This document shows positions 12,319-19,569 of a stretch of 64,000 nucleotides of DNA, one piece after another. Under the pieces are notes generated by a model. That model made no database searches, was not told the origin of the DNA, and was given only the letters and a program-made list of their open reading frames with translations. Where the stretch lies: contig AP025583.1 in assembly GCA_022846095.1 (NCBI GenBank), positions 2,170,001 through 2,234,000 on the forward strand, read 5' to 3'. Source of the stretch: Oscillospiraceae bacterium. Its GTDB lineage: Bacteria; Bacillota; Clostridia; Oscillospirales; Oscillospiraceae. Within the stretch, counting starts at the first letter, position 1, and each line of letters starts with the position of its first letter. The translations under genes were made by a program, and so were the position numbers.

Positions 12319-13677
12319 ATGGCATTTGAAGGATTGACCGAAAAGCTCTCCGCCGCGTTTAAAAAGCTGCGCGGCAAGGGCCGCCTGACCGAGGCCGACG
12401 TGAAGGAGGCCATGAAGGAGATCCGTATGGCCCTGCTGGAGGCCGACGTGAACTTCAAGGTGGTTAAGCAGTTTGTCTCCACCGTCACCGAGCGCGCGGT
12501 GGGCGCCGACGTGCTGGAGAGCCTGACCCCGGCCCAGATGATCATCAAGATCGTCAACGAGGAGCTCACCGCCCTCATGGGGGGCGAGAGCACCAAGCTC
12601 ACCATCTCCCCCAAGCCCCCCACCGTCGTGATGCTGGTGGGCCTCAACGGCGCGGGCAAGACCACCAACGGCGCCAAGCTGGCCGGCTTCATGAAAAAGC
12701 AGAACGGCAAGCGCCCCCTGCTGGTGGCCTGCGACACCTTCCGCCCCGCCGCCGTGCAGCAGCTCCAGGTCGTGGGCGGCCAGGTGGGCGTGCCGGTCTT
12801 CGAGCAGGGCTTGGGCGACCCGGTGGAGATTGCAAAGGCGGGCATCGAGCACGCCAGGACCCACGGCAACGACCTGGTGTTCATCGACACCGCTGGCCGC
12901 CTGCACGTGGACGAGGAGCTGATGGACCAGCTCAAGGTCATGAAGGCCGCCGTGAACCCCACCGAGATTCTGCTCATCGTGGACGCCATGATCGGCCAGG
13001 ACGCGGTGAACGCCGCCAAGGCCTTCGACGAGGCGCTGGACATCACCGGTGTCATGCTCACCAAGCTGGACGGCGACGCCCGGGGCGGCGCGGCCCTGTC
13101 CATCAAGGCGGTCACCGGCAAGCCCATCAAGTTCGTGGGCGTGGGCGAGAAGCTGGACAGCGTGGAGGTCTTCCACCCCGACCGCATGGCCTCCCGCATC
13201 CTGGGCATGGGCGATATGCTCTCCCTCATTGAGAAGGCCCAGCAGAGCTTCGACATGCAGAAGGCCGCCGAGCTGGAGCAGAAGCTGCGCAAGAACAAGT
13301 TCACCCTCACCGACTTCTACGACCAGCTGGTGCAGGTGAAGGGCATGGGCTCCCTCACCGACATCGCGGGGATGCTGCCCGGCGTCAACGCCAAGGCCCT
13401 GGAGGGCGCCACCGTGGACGAAAAAGCCCTGGGCCGCACGGAGGCCATCATCCTGTCCATGACCCCCCGGGAGCGGGAGAACCCCTCCCTGCTCAACAAC
13501 AGCCGCAAGAAGCGCATCGCCGCCGGCAGCGGCACCCAGGTGGTGGACATCAACCGGCTGCTGAAGCAGTTCGAGATGATGCAGCAGATGACCCGCCAGT
13601 TCTCCGGCGGCAAGATGAAGCGCATGAAGCGCGGCGGCATGTTCGGCAAGGGCAAGATGCCCGGCATGCCCTTTTAA
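12319..13677 (+). CDS. ffh: Signal recognition particle protein Ffh
   Basis: 452 residues, normal length. The N-terminal four-helix bundle is followed by a G domain with P-loop GLNGAGKTT (about 109-117), DTAGR (about 192-196) and TKLDGDARGG (about 247-256). The C-terminal methionine-rich M domain (about 300-452) binds 4.5S/SRP RNA and signal peptides. The M domain ends in a very basic Met/Gly-rich tail. The P-loop reads NGAGKTT where QGSGKTT is usual, a conservative change. It targets nascent membrane proteins to FtsY/SecYEG. No SRP RNA gene was seen nearby. Confidence 0.97.
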   Translation: MAFEGLTEKLSAAFKKLRGKGRLTEADVKEAMKEIRMALLEADVNFKVVKQFVSTVTERAVGADVLESLTPAQMIIKIVNEELTALMGGESTKLTISPKPPTVVMLVGLNGAGKTTNGAKLAGFMKKQNGKRPLLVACDTFRPAAVQQLQVVGGQVGVPVFEQGLGDPVEIAKAGIEHARTHGNDLVFIDTAGRLHVDEELMDQLKVMKAAVNPTEILLIVDAMIGQDAVNAAKAFDEALDITGVMLTKLDGDARGGAALSIKAVTGKPIKFVGVGEKLDSVEVFHPDRMASRILGMGDMLSLIEKAQQSFDMQKAAELEQKLRKNKFTLTDFYDQLVQVKGMGSLTDIAGMLPGVNAKALEGATVDEKALGRTEAIILSMTPRERENPSLLNNSRKKRIAAGSGTQVVDINRLLKQFEMMQQMTRQFSGGKMKRMKRGGMFGKGKMPGMPF

Positions 13678-13743
13678 CCCATAGGCAAAGCATCGCTGAT
13701 GCTTTCCGATATAGAGACGTAAAACATTTGGAGGTGACATAAA

Positions 13744-13983
13744 ATGGTCAAAATCAGACTGCGCCGTATGGGCGCCAAGAAGGCTCCCTTCTACCGTATC
13801 GTGGTGGCCGATTCCCGCTATCCCCGCGACGGCCGTTTCATCGAGGAGATCGGCACTTATAATCCCCTGATGAACCCCGCCGAGATCAAGGTGGACGCCG
13901 AGCGCGCCCAGGCCTGGATCAAGACCGGCGCCCAGCCCACCGAGACCGTGAAGGCCCTGCTGAAAAAAGCCGGCGCCATCTAA
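13744..13983 (+). CDS. rpsP: 30S ribosomal protein S16
   Basis: 79 residues, full length, with the characteristic [21 protein letters not shown]-terminus. A strong GGAGGTGA box precedes the ATG. It lies in the conserved ffh-rpsP-khpA-rimM-trmD order, which couples SRP, ribosome assembly and tRNA modification. A small imperfect hairpin lies in the 66-base gap after ffh. Confidence 0.97.
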   Translation: MVKIRLRRMGAKKAPFYRIVVADSRYPRDGRFIEEIGTYNPLMNPAEIKVDAERAQAWIKTGAQPTETVKALLKKAGAI

Positions 13984-13997
13984 GGGAAGTAGGCATC

Positions 13998-14228
13998 ATG
14001 AAGGAACTGCTCACTTACATCGCCCGCAATCTGGTGGACCACCCCGACGACGTGGTGGTCACCGAGCACGCGGGCGAGTGCGAGACCGTCCTGGAGCTCC
14101 GGGTCGCCCCGGACGACATGGGCAAGGTGATCGGCCGCCAGGGCCGCATCGCCAAGGAGATCCGCACGCTGATGCGCTCCGTGGCCCAGCACCAGGGGAC
14201 CAAAGTCTCCGTAGAAATCGTGGACTAA
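13998..14228 (+). CDS. khpA: KH-domain RNA-binding protein KhpA
   Basis: 76 residues with one KH domain: VAPDDMGKVIGRQGRIAKEI contains the GxxG loop (GRQG) that contacts RNA. In Gram-positives KhpA works with KhpB/Jag and affects cell elongation and sRNA biology. It is placed 14 bases after rpsP. A terminator-like hairpin overlaps its stop codon. Confidence 0.93.
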   Translation: MKELLTYIARNLVDHPDDVVVTEHAGECETVLELRVAPDDMGKVIGRQGRIAKEIRTLMRSVAQHQGTKVSVEIVD

Positions 14229-14258
14229 AAAACGGCGGGGGCTGACCCCGCCGTTTTT
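14228..14258 (+). terminator. Internal terminator/attenuator between khpA and rimM
   Basis: 13-base arms (14228-14240 / 14246-14258, AACGGCGGGG paired with CCCCGCCGTT) ending in TTTTT. It lies only 16 bases before the rimM ATG, so it should reduce rimM-trmD relative to rpsP-khpA rather than isolate them; no new promoter fits between. Confidence 0.75.
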
Positions 14259-14273
14259 CGTTTGGAGGTAGCA

Positions 14274-14768
14274 ATGAAGCAGCAATTTCTGGAGGCCGGG
14301 CAGATCGTGAACACCCACGGCGTGCAGGGCGAGCTGAAAATCGTGCCCTGGTGCGACAGCCCGGAGTTCCTGTGCCAGTTCGGCACCGTGTATATCGACG
14401 GCGCGCCGGTGGCTGTGCGCTCCGCCCGGCCCCACAAGGGCAACGTCCTGGCCGTGCTGGAGGGCGTGGAGGACGTAAACGCCGCCATGCGCATGAAGGG
14501 CAAAATCATCTCCATCGACCGCGCCGGAATCACCCTGCCCGAGGGCCGCCACTTCCTGGCCGACCTCATGGGACTGGAGGTGCGGGACGCGGACACCGGG
14601 GCCAAGCTGGGCGTGGTGGAGGACATCCTCACGCCCCCCGCCCACGAGGTGTACGTGGTGAAGGGCGAGAAGTCCTATCTGATCCCCGCCGTGGACGAGT
14701 TCCTGGTGGAGACCAACGTGGAGGGCGGCTACCTCCGGGTGCGCCTGATCGAAGGGATGGAGTGCTGA
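14274..14768 (+). CDS. rimM: 16S rRNA processing protein RimM
   Basis: 164 residues. The N-terminal RimM beta-barrel begins LEAGQIVNTHGVQGELKI, and the PRC-barrel follows (about 95-160). It binds S19 and helps mature the 30S head. The ATG at 14274 has GGAGG 8 bases upstream; the in-frame ATG at 14262 overlaps that site. The stop codon TGA shares its A with the trmD start (TGATG), giving translational coupling. Confidence 0.95.
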   Translation: MKQQFLEAGQIVNTHGVQGELKIVPWCDSPEFLCQFGTVYIDGAPVAVRSARPHKGNVLAVLEGVEDVNAAMRMKGKIISIDRAGITLPEGRHFLADLMGLEVRDADTGAKLGVVEDILTPPAHEVYVVKGEKSYLIPAVDEFLVETNVEGGYLRVRLIEGMEC

Positions 14769-15514
14769 TGTACCGCATCGACATTATGACCCTCTTCCAC
14801 GAGACCGTGGGGGACATGATGAACGAATCCATCCTGGGCCGGGCCCAGGAGCGGGGCTTTATCCGCATCGAGGCCCACCAGATCCGGGACTATACCTTAA
14901 ATAAACAGAAGCAGGTGGACGACTACCCCTACGGCGGCGGCCGGGGGGCGGTGATGCAGGCCGACCCCCTCTACCAGTGCTGGAGGCACATCACCGACGC
15001 CTACGGCCCCGGCCACACCATCTACCTCTCCCCCGCGGGCAAGACCTTCCGGGAGGCGGACGCCCGCCGCCTGCGGGACGGGTACGAGCACCTGATCCTG
15101 GTGTGCGGGCACTACGAGGGCATCGACCAGCGCTTCATCGAGGAGTGCGTGGACGAGGAGATCTCCCTGGGGGACTTCGTGCTCACCGGCGGGGAGATCC
15201 CCGCCATGGCGGTGGCCGACGCGGTGGCCCGCCTGGTGCCCGGCGTACTGCCCGACCCGGAGTGCTTCGAGGAGGAGAGCCACTGGAACGGCCTGCTGGA
15301 GTACCCCCAGTACTCCCGGCCCGAGGAGTGGCACGGGCGGAAGGTGCCCTCCATCCTCCTGTCCGGCAACCACGCCGCCATCGCCAAATGGCGGCGCAAG
15401 CAGGCCATCCTGCGCACCCGGCTGCGCCGGCCCGACATGTACGGGCGGCTGGACCTGTCCTCCAAGGCGGATCAGAAGCTGCTCAAGGAGCTGGCCGAGG
15501 AGGAAAACGGCTGA
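14768..15514 (+). CDS. trmD: tRNA (guanine-37-N1)-methyltransferase TrmD
   Basis: 248 residues. It has the SPOUT trefoil-knot signatures YLSPAGKTF, LVCGHYEGIDQRFIE and EISLGDFVLTGGEIPAM. It methylates G37 of tRNAs reading CNN/GNN-type codons and so prevents +1 frameshifting. The start at 14768 overlaps the rimM stop by one base. It is the last gene of the operon; a strong terminator follows. Confidence 0.97.
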   Translation: MYRIDIMTLFHETVGDMMNESILGRAQERGFIRIEAHQIRDYTLNKQKQVDDYPYGGGRGAVMQADPLYQCWRHITDAYGPGHTIYLSPAGKTFREADARRLRDGYEHLILVCGHYEGIDQRFIEECVDEEISLGDFVLTGGEIPAMAVADAVARLVPGVLPDPECFEEESHWNGLLEYPQYSRPEEWHGRKVPSILLSGNHAAIAKWRRKQAILRTRLRRPDMYGRLDLSSKADQKLLKELAEEENG

Positions 15515-15524
15515 TTTTGTCCGA

Positions 15525-15559
15525 AAAACGGCGCGCGGAAACACTCCGCGCGCCGTTTT
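15525..15559 (+). terminator. Terminator of the ylxM-trmD operon
   Basis: Perfect 15-base arms AAAACGGCGCGCGGA (15525-15539) and complement (15545-15559), ending in TTTT. Confidence 0.85.
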
Positions 15560-15928
15560 CCTGCAATTTTTCTTATGTGGTTTTCACAAAGTTTCGTGCG
15601 ACGGCGAAGGGGGCCCTTCGGCAGGGTGGACAAATATTTTTTCCAATGAAACGGCGATTTTCCAGCTTTTATGCATTTTTTAGCTCCAAACCCGCGAAAA
15701 TACCGGGTGTCAAACAGGGGCTGTCCCCCAAAACCTCCCCCAACCCACCAGGGTCTGACCCCTGTCCGCCCCCGATCCGCCAAAACTCCTGCCCCCCAGC
15801 CTTTTGAGCTGTAACTATTTGTTACCTTTTGTATCCCGCTTCGGCGCGATCCGCCGGAAAATCTTCTCTTTTCAGTTGACATAAATTCGATAAAATAATT
15901 CTCAAAAACCCGCTCTCCCTTGCCTCGC
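15560..15928. other. Non-coding stretch before the 3D-domain gene
   Basis: About 370 bases with no convincing gene on either strand. Composition drifts from GC-rich, with pyrimidine-rich runs around 15720-15800, to AT-rich near 15880. A TTGACA at 15876 has no good -10 partner. No riboswitch family was recognised. Confidence 0.5.
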
Positions 15929-15957
15929 TTGACATTTTTCAGGTACACGGATATAAT
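15929..15957 (+). promoter_or_regulatory. Full-consensus promoter of the 3D-domain gene
   Basis: TTGACA (15929-15934), exactly 17 bases, TATAAT (15952-15957). It predicts a leader of about 64 bases. A perfect match suggests strong constitutive expression. Confidence 0.85.
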
Positions 15958-16027
15958 CCAGGCCGTTATGAAAGGCGCCAAAACTGGTTACAATGCAAGG
16001 CGCCCTTTCCGGCAAGGAGGAACCCCT

Positions 16028-16936
16028 ATGAATCTGAACACCTTTGACCGCACCCACCCCCGCGCGGGGCGCCGGGTGCGCCTGGCCGCCCTTCTGGGCG
16101 CCGTTACCCTGACGGTAGGTCTGTCCGCGGGCTTCGCCATCCCCAAGACCACCTACGTCTTTTCCGACGGCGGCGTGCAGACCTCGGTCGTCGCCTTCGC
16201 CGGTCAGCTGGACGCCGCCGCCGAGCGCGCGGGGCTCGTTCTGGAGCAGGGCGACTACCTGGTCTCCCGCCAGGAGGGGGACGTGGTCCGCTCCCAGGTC
16301 CAGCGCGCCCCGCTCTTGAGCTACGACACCGTCACCGAGCCCATCCCCTACGGCACCCAGCGCCGGGAGAACCCCGATCTGCCCGCCGGGGCCGAGGTGC
16401 TGGTGCAGTCCGGCGCGGAGGGCGCGCGGGCGCTGACCTACCAGAACCGCACCCAGTACGGCGAGACCACCCGCACCCTGGTGGACATCCGCCAGTCCGC
16501 CGCCCCCACCGACGCGGTGGTGGAGTACGGCACCCGCAGCCTCTCCCCCCTCAGCGTCACCGCGGACGCCGTCGTGGACCTGGAGGAGGACGGCAGCGGC
16601 GGCGGGGTGATTACCACCGTCTCCGGCCAGGCCCTCCCCTACTCCCGCGCGCTCACCGTGAAGGCCACCGCCTACACCACCGAGCGTCAGTCCTGGAAGC
16701 TCACCGCCACCGGCACCACCGCCCGGGTGGGGGCCATCGCCGTGGACCCCAAGGTCATCCCCTACGGCACCCGCATGTATATCCAGTCCGCCGACGGCTC
16801 CATCGTCTACGGCGTGGCCACCGCCGAGGACTGCGGCGGCGCCATCAAGGGCAACAAAATCGACCTGTTTTTCGACTCCTACGACACCTGTATCCAGTTC
16901 GGCGTGCGCACCTGCACGGTCTATATCCTAGCGTAG
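16028..16936 (+). CDS. G5 and 3D domain cell-wall protein (YabE-like)
   Basis: 302 residues. An N-terminal signal-anchor (about 17-38) is followed by a DUF348/ubiquitin-like region (about 40-95) and a G5 domain (about 100-190). The C-terminal 3D domain (about 213-302) shows AYTTE, TARVGAIAVDPKVIPYGT and AEDCGGAIKGNKIDLFF. The three conserved aspartates and the double-psi barrel resemble RlpA/MltA-type lytic transglycosylases, so it probably cleaves or binds peptidoglycan outside the membrane. AAGGAGG lies 8 bases before the ATG at 16028. It lacks the LysM or extra DUF348 copies of larger relatives. Confidence 0.85.
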   Translation: MNLNTFDRTHPRAGRRVRLAALLGAVTLTVGLSAGFAIPKTTYVFSDGGVQTSVVAFAGQLDAAAERAGLVLEQGDYLVSRQEGDVVRSQVQRAPLLSYDTVTEPIPYGTQRRENPDLPAGAEVLVQSGAEGARALTYQNRTQYGETTRTLVDIRQSAAPTDAVVEYGTRSLSPLSVTADAVVDLEEDGSGGGVITTVSGQALPYSRALTVKATAYTTERQSWKLTATGTTARVGAIAVDPKVIPYGTRMYIQSADGSIVYGVATAEDCGGAIKGNKIDLFFDSYDTCIQFGVRTCTVYILA

Positions 16937-16956
16937 GGCGGGGGCTTGCCCCCGCC
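16937..16956. repeat. Palindromic GC element, copy 1
   Basis: GGCGGGGGC TT GCCCCCGCC starts at the base after the stop codon of the 3D-domain gene. The same 18-base core occurs directly after the plsY stop (30832-30850, other orientation). It may act as a 3' stabiliser or weak terminator. Confidence 0.6.
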
Positions 16957-16995
16957 GGGAAAATACGGCGGCCCCGCCTGTTTACAGCTTTCCCC

Positions 16996-17024
16996 TTTAC
17001 TTTTCTCCCTCGGCGTGCTACAAT
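16996..17024 (+). promoter_or_regulatory. Predicted promoter of the DegV-family gene
   Basis: TTTACT (16996-17001), 17-base spacer, TACAAT (17019-17024). Confidence 0.55.
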
Positions 17025-17076
17025 AACGGCACAAGCGCAAATCTAATTTCAAATACTACATCGAGGGATAGTTGAT

Positions 17077-17913
17077 ATGAGTTTCAAGATCATTGTGGAC
17101 AGCTGCTGCGATCTGACCCCCGCCATGCTCCGGGGCGGCGCGTTTACCAGGGTCCCCCTCACCATCCGGGTGGACGGGGATGTGTTTGTGGACGACGCGT
17201 CCTTCGACCAGGCCAACCTGCTCTGGCGGATGAAGCAGAGCCCCAACGCGCCCCAGACCTCCTGCCCCTCCCCCGTGCAGTATATGGAGGCCTTCGACTG
17301 CGGCGCGGACGAGGTCTACGTGGTCACCCTGTCGGCCCTGCTCTCCGGCTCCCACAACAGCGCGGCCCAGGCCAGGAGCATGTGGCTGGAGGACCACCCG
17401 GACGCCAAGGTGCATATCTTCAACTCCTGCTCCGCCTCCGCGGGGGAGGTGCTGATCGCCCAAAAGATCCAGGAGCTTGCCCAGGCCGGGATGGACTTCA
17501 CCACCGTGGTGAGCGAGGTCTCCCGCTTCATCAACGACATGCAGACCCTCTTCGTGCTGGAGGACCTGGACAACCTGCGCAAGAACGGGCGGCTCTCGAA
17601 GCTCCAGGCCATCGTCACCGGGACGCTGAAAATCAAGCTCCTCATGGGGGCCACCTCCGAGGGGGAGATCTGCAAAAAGGGGCAGGCCCTGTCCGTCAAG
17701 CAGGCGCTGGGCAAGATGGTCTCCATCATGGCCTCCGACGCCGCCCACGCCGGGCGCACCCTGTGCATTGCCCACTGCAACTGCCTGGAGCGGGCCTTCT
17801 ACCTCAAGGAGCAGGTGCTCAAGGCCTGCCAGTTCCGGGACGTGGTATTCTGCGAGACCGGGGGCATCAGCACGGTGTACGCCAACGACGGCGGTATCGT
17901 CTGCGCCTATTAG
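17077..17913 (+). CDS. DegV family fatty-acid-binding protein
   Basis: 278 residues, standard length. The DegV fold is shown by IIVDSCCDL at the N-terminus, TSCPSPVQY (about 66-74) and the lipid-pocket loop LSALLSGSHNSA (about 88-99). FVLEDLDNLRKNGRLS (about 155-170) is another family motif. FakB-type members hand fatty acids to the FakA kinase for phospholipid synthesis. No fakA is adjacent, so the partner is elsewhere. It has its own promoter and terminator. Confidence 0.92.
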   Translation: MSFKIIVDSCCDLTPAMLRGGAFTRVPLTIRVDGDVFVDDASFDQANLLWRMKQSPNAPQTSCPSPVQYMEAFDCGADEVYVVTLSALLSGSHNSAAQARSMWLEDHPDAKVHIFNSCSASAGEVLIAQKIQELAQAGMDFTTVVSEVSRFINDMQTLFVLEDLDNLRKNGRLSKLQAIVTGTLKIKLLMGATSEGEICKKGQALSVKQALGKMVSIMASDAAHAGRTLCIAHCNCLERAFYLKEQVLKACQFRDVVFCETGGISTVYANDGGIVCAY

Positions 17914-17931
17914 CTCACGCGCGCTTTCAGG

Positions 17932-17969
17932 CCGTCCGGCGGGAGAACCCGCCGGGCGGTTTGCTTTTC
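17932..17969 (+). terminator. Terminator after the DegV-family gene
   Basis: Arms CCGTCCGGCGGG and CCCGCCGGGCGG around a 4-base loop, followed by TTTGCTTTT. The T-run overlaps the -35 of the next promoter. Confidence 0.7.
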
Positions 17970-17989
17970 CCCCTGTTTTATGCTATAAT
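17961..17989 (+). promoter_or_regulatory. Predicted promoter of the GNAT-rsmA unit
   Basis: TTGCTT (17961-17966), 17-base spacer, TATAAT (17984-17989). Confidence 0.55.
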
Positions 17990-18018
17990 CGAACAAATTT
18001 GTGCCTGGAGGGATTGTT

Positions 18019-18528
18019 GTGGAGTACGTCATCCGCCCCATCGCACCCGGCGACGCGGAGGGCCTCAACGCCCTGCGCCGTATGCCCGGCGTGTTCGAAA
18101 CCACCCTTGGCCTGCCCTCTGAGCGGGTGCAGCGCAACCTGGACGGCATCAACGCCCTGACCCGCAACGACCACCAGTTCGTGGCGGTGCTGGGCGACGG
18201 CACGGTCATCGGCGCGGCGGGGCTCAGCGTCCACGACAGCCCCCGCACCCGGCACACCGGCGACGTCGGCATCTTCGTCCGCACGGACTATCAAAACCAG
18301 GGCGTGGGCGCCGCCCTGATGAACACCCTGCTGGATCTGGCGGACAACTGGCTCATGCTGGTGCGGGTCCAGCTGGAGGTCTACGCCGACAACGAGCGCG
18401 CCATCCACCTCTACGAAAAGCTGGGCTTTGAGAAGGAGGGCCGCAAGCGCATGGCCAATATCCGGTGGGGCGAATATGTGGACGAGTTCATGATGGCCCG
18501 CCTGCGCCCGCCCAAAACCATTGAATAA
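18019..18528 (+). CDS. GNAT family N-acetyltransferase
   Basis: 169 residues from GTG at 18019, which has GGAGGG 7 bases upstream. The GNAT acetyl-CoA loop is visible as VRTDYQNQGVGAALM (about 94-108). VQLEVYADNERAIHLYEKLGFEKEG (motif B region, about 123-147) follows. Substrate unknown; relatives acetylate small amines or protein N-termini. It lies 10 bases upstream of rsmA and is probably co-transcribed with it. Confidence 0.88.
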   Translation: MEYVIRPIAPGDAEGLNALRRMPGVFETTLGLPSERVQRNLDGINALTRNDHQFVAVLGDGTVIGAAGLSVHDSPRTRHTGDVGIFVRTDYQNQGVGAALMNTLLDLADNWLMLVRVQLEVYADNERAIHLYEKLGFEKEGRKRMANIRWGEYVDEFMMARLRPPKTIE

Positions 18529-18538
18529 GGAGCACGCC

Positions 18539-19396
18539 ATGGATCTCTGCAACGTCAACGACATCAAAGCCCTGCTGGGGCGGCACGGCTTCCGCTTCTC
18601 CAAGAGCCTGGGGCAGAACTTTCTCATTGAGGGCTGGGTACCCCGGGACATCGCGGAGGCCTCCGGCGCGGACGGGGGCTGCGGCGTGCTGGAGATCGGC
18701 CCCGGCATCGGGCCGCTCACCGTCCAGCTCTCCCGCCTGGCCGGGAAGGTGGCCGCCGTGGAACTGGACCGGACCCTGCTGCCCGTGCTGGCCGAGACCC
18801 TCTCGGACTGCCCCAACGTGCAGGTCATCCCCGGCGACGTGATGAAGCTGGATCTGAACGCCCTGGCGGCGGAGCAGTTCCCCGGCCTCACGCCCCTGTG
18901 CTGCGCCAACCTGCCCTACAACATCACCACCCCCGTCCTGACCGCCCTGCTGGAGGCGGGCTGCTTCCAGTCCATCACCGTGATGATCCAGCGGGAGGTG
19001 GCCCTGCGCATCTGCGCCGCGCCGGGCACGGCGGATTACGGGGCCTTCTCGGTGTTCTGCCAGTACCACGCCGGTACCGAGCTGCTCTTCGACGTGGGGC
19101 CGGAGTGCTTTCTCCCCGCCCCCAAGGTGACCTCCTCCGTGCTCCGCCTCACCCCCCGCCCCGCGCCCCCGGAGGTAGCGGACGAGCGCCTCTTTTTCCA
19201 GGTGGTGCGCGCCTCCTTCGCCCAGCGGCGCAAGACCCTGCTCAACGGGCTGAGCTCCGCCTTCGGCAGCCGCGTGGACAAGGACGCTCTGCGCCAGGTC
19301 ATCGCGGACTGCTCCCTCCCCGCCGACGTGCGCGGGGAGCGGCTGGGCATCCCCGAGTTCGCCGCCCTGGCCCGGCGGCTGGCGCCCCTGCTGTAG
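18539..19396 (+). CDS. rsmA: 16S rRNA dimethyladenosine transferase RsmA (KsgA)
   Basis: 285 residues. It dimethylates A1518/A1519 of 16S rRNA using SAM. Visible motifs are SLGQNFLIE, LEIGPGIGPLT (SAM-binding motif I), ANLPYNITTP (catalytic NLPY) and the C-terminal FAQRRKTLLNGL. The ATG at 18539 has AAGGAG 7 bases upstream; the in-frame ATG at 18521 lies inside the preceding gene and lacks a site. Confidence 0.96.
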   Translation: MDLCNVNDIKALLGRHGFRFSKSLGQNFLIEGWVPRDIAEASGADGGCGVLEIGPGIGPLTVQLSRLAGKVAAVELDRTLLPVLAETLSDCPNVQVIPGDVMKLDLNALAAEQFPGLTPLCCANLPYNITTPVLTALLEAGCFQSITVMIQREVALRICAAPGTADYGAFSVFCQYHAGTELLFDVGPECFLPAPKVTSSVLRLTPRPAPPEVADERLFFQVVRASFAQRRKTLLNGLSSAFGSRVDKDALRQVIADCSLPADVRGERLGIPEFAALARRLAPLL

Positions 19397-19493
19397 CGTG
19401 CGCACCAAACAGCGCCCCCTGCACATTTGGTAATTTATTTTTAGACTTTTATCCCTCTTACTTCCTTATCAGTTCAAATTTTATCACTTTTTC

Positions 19494-19522
19494 TTGCATT
19501 TGCCCTTTTTCCGTAGTATGCT
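19494..19522 (+). promoter_or_regulatory. Predicted promoter of the LPXTG surface protein gene
   Basis: TTGCAT (19494-19499), 17-base spacer, TATGCT (19517-19522), in an AT-rich gap after rsmA. Confidence 0.5.
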
Positions 19523-19569
19523 GATCGTGTTTACGGTACAGGTACGATAAGGGAAAGAGGGACTTTTGC

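Noticed and set aside
11941-13740. Long minus-strand frames opposite ylxM-ffh
   Set aside because: His/Leu/Gly-rich shadow of a well-supported operon.
15876-15896. Second promoter (TTGACA at 15876) before the 3D-domain gene
   Set aside because: No -10 hexamer at acceptable spacing; the perfect promoter at 15929 is the better explanation.
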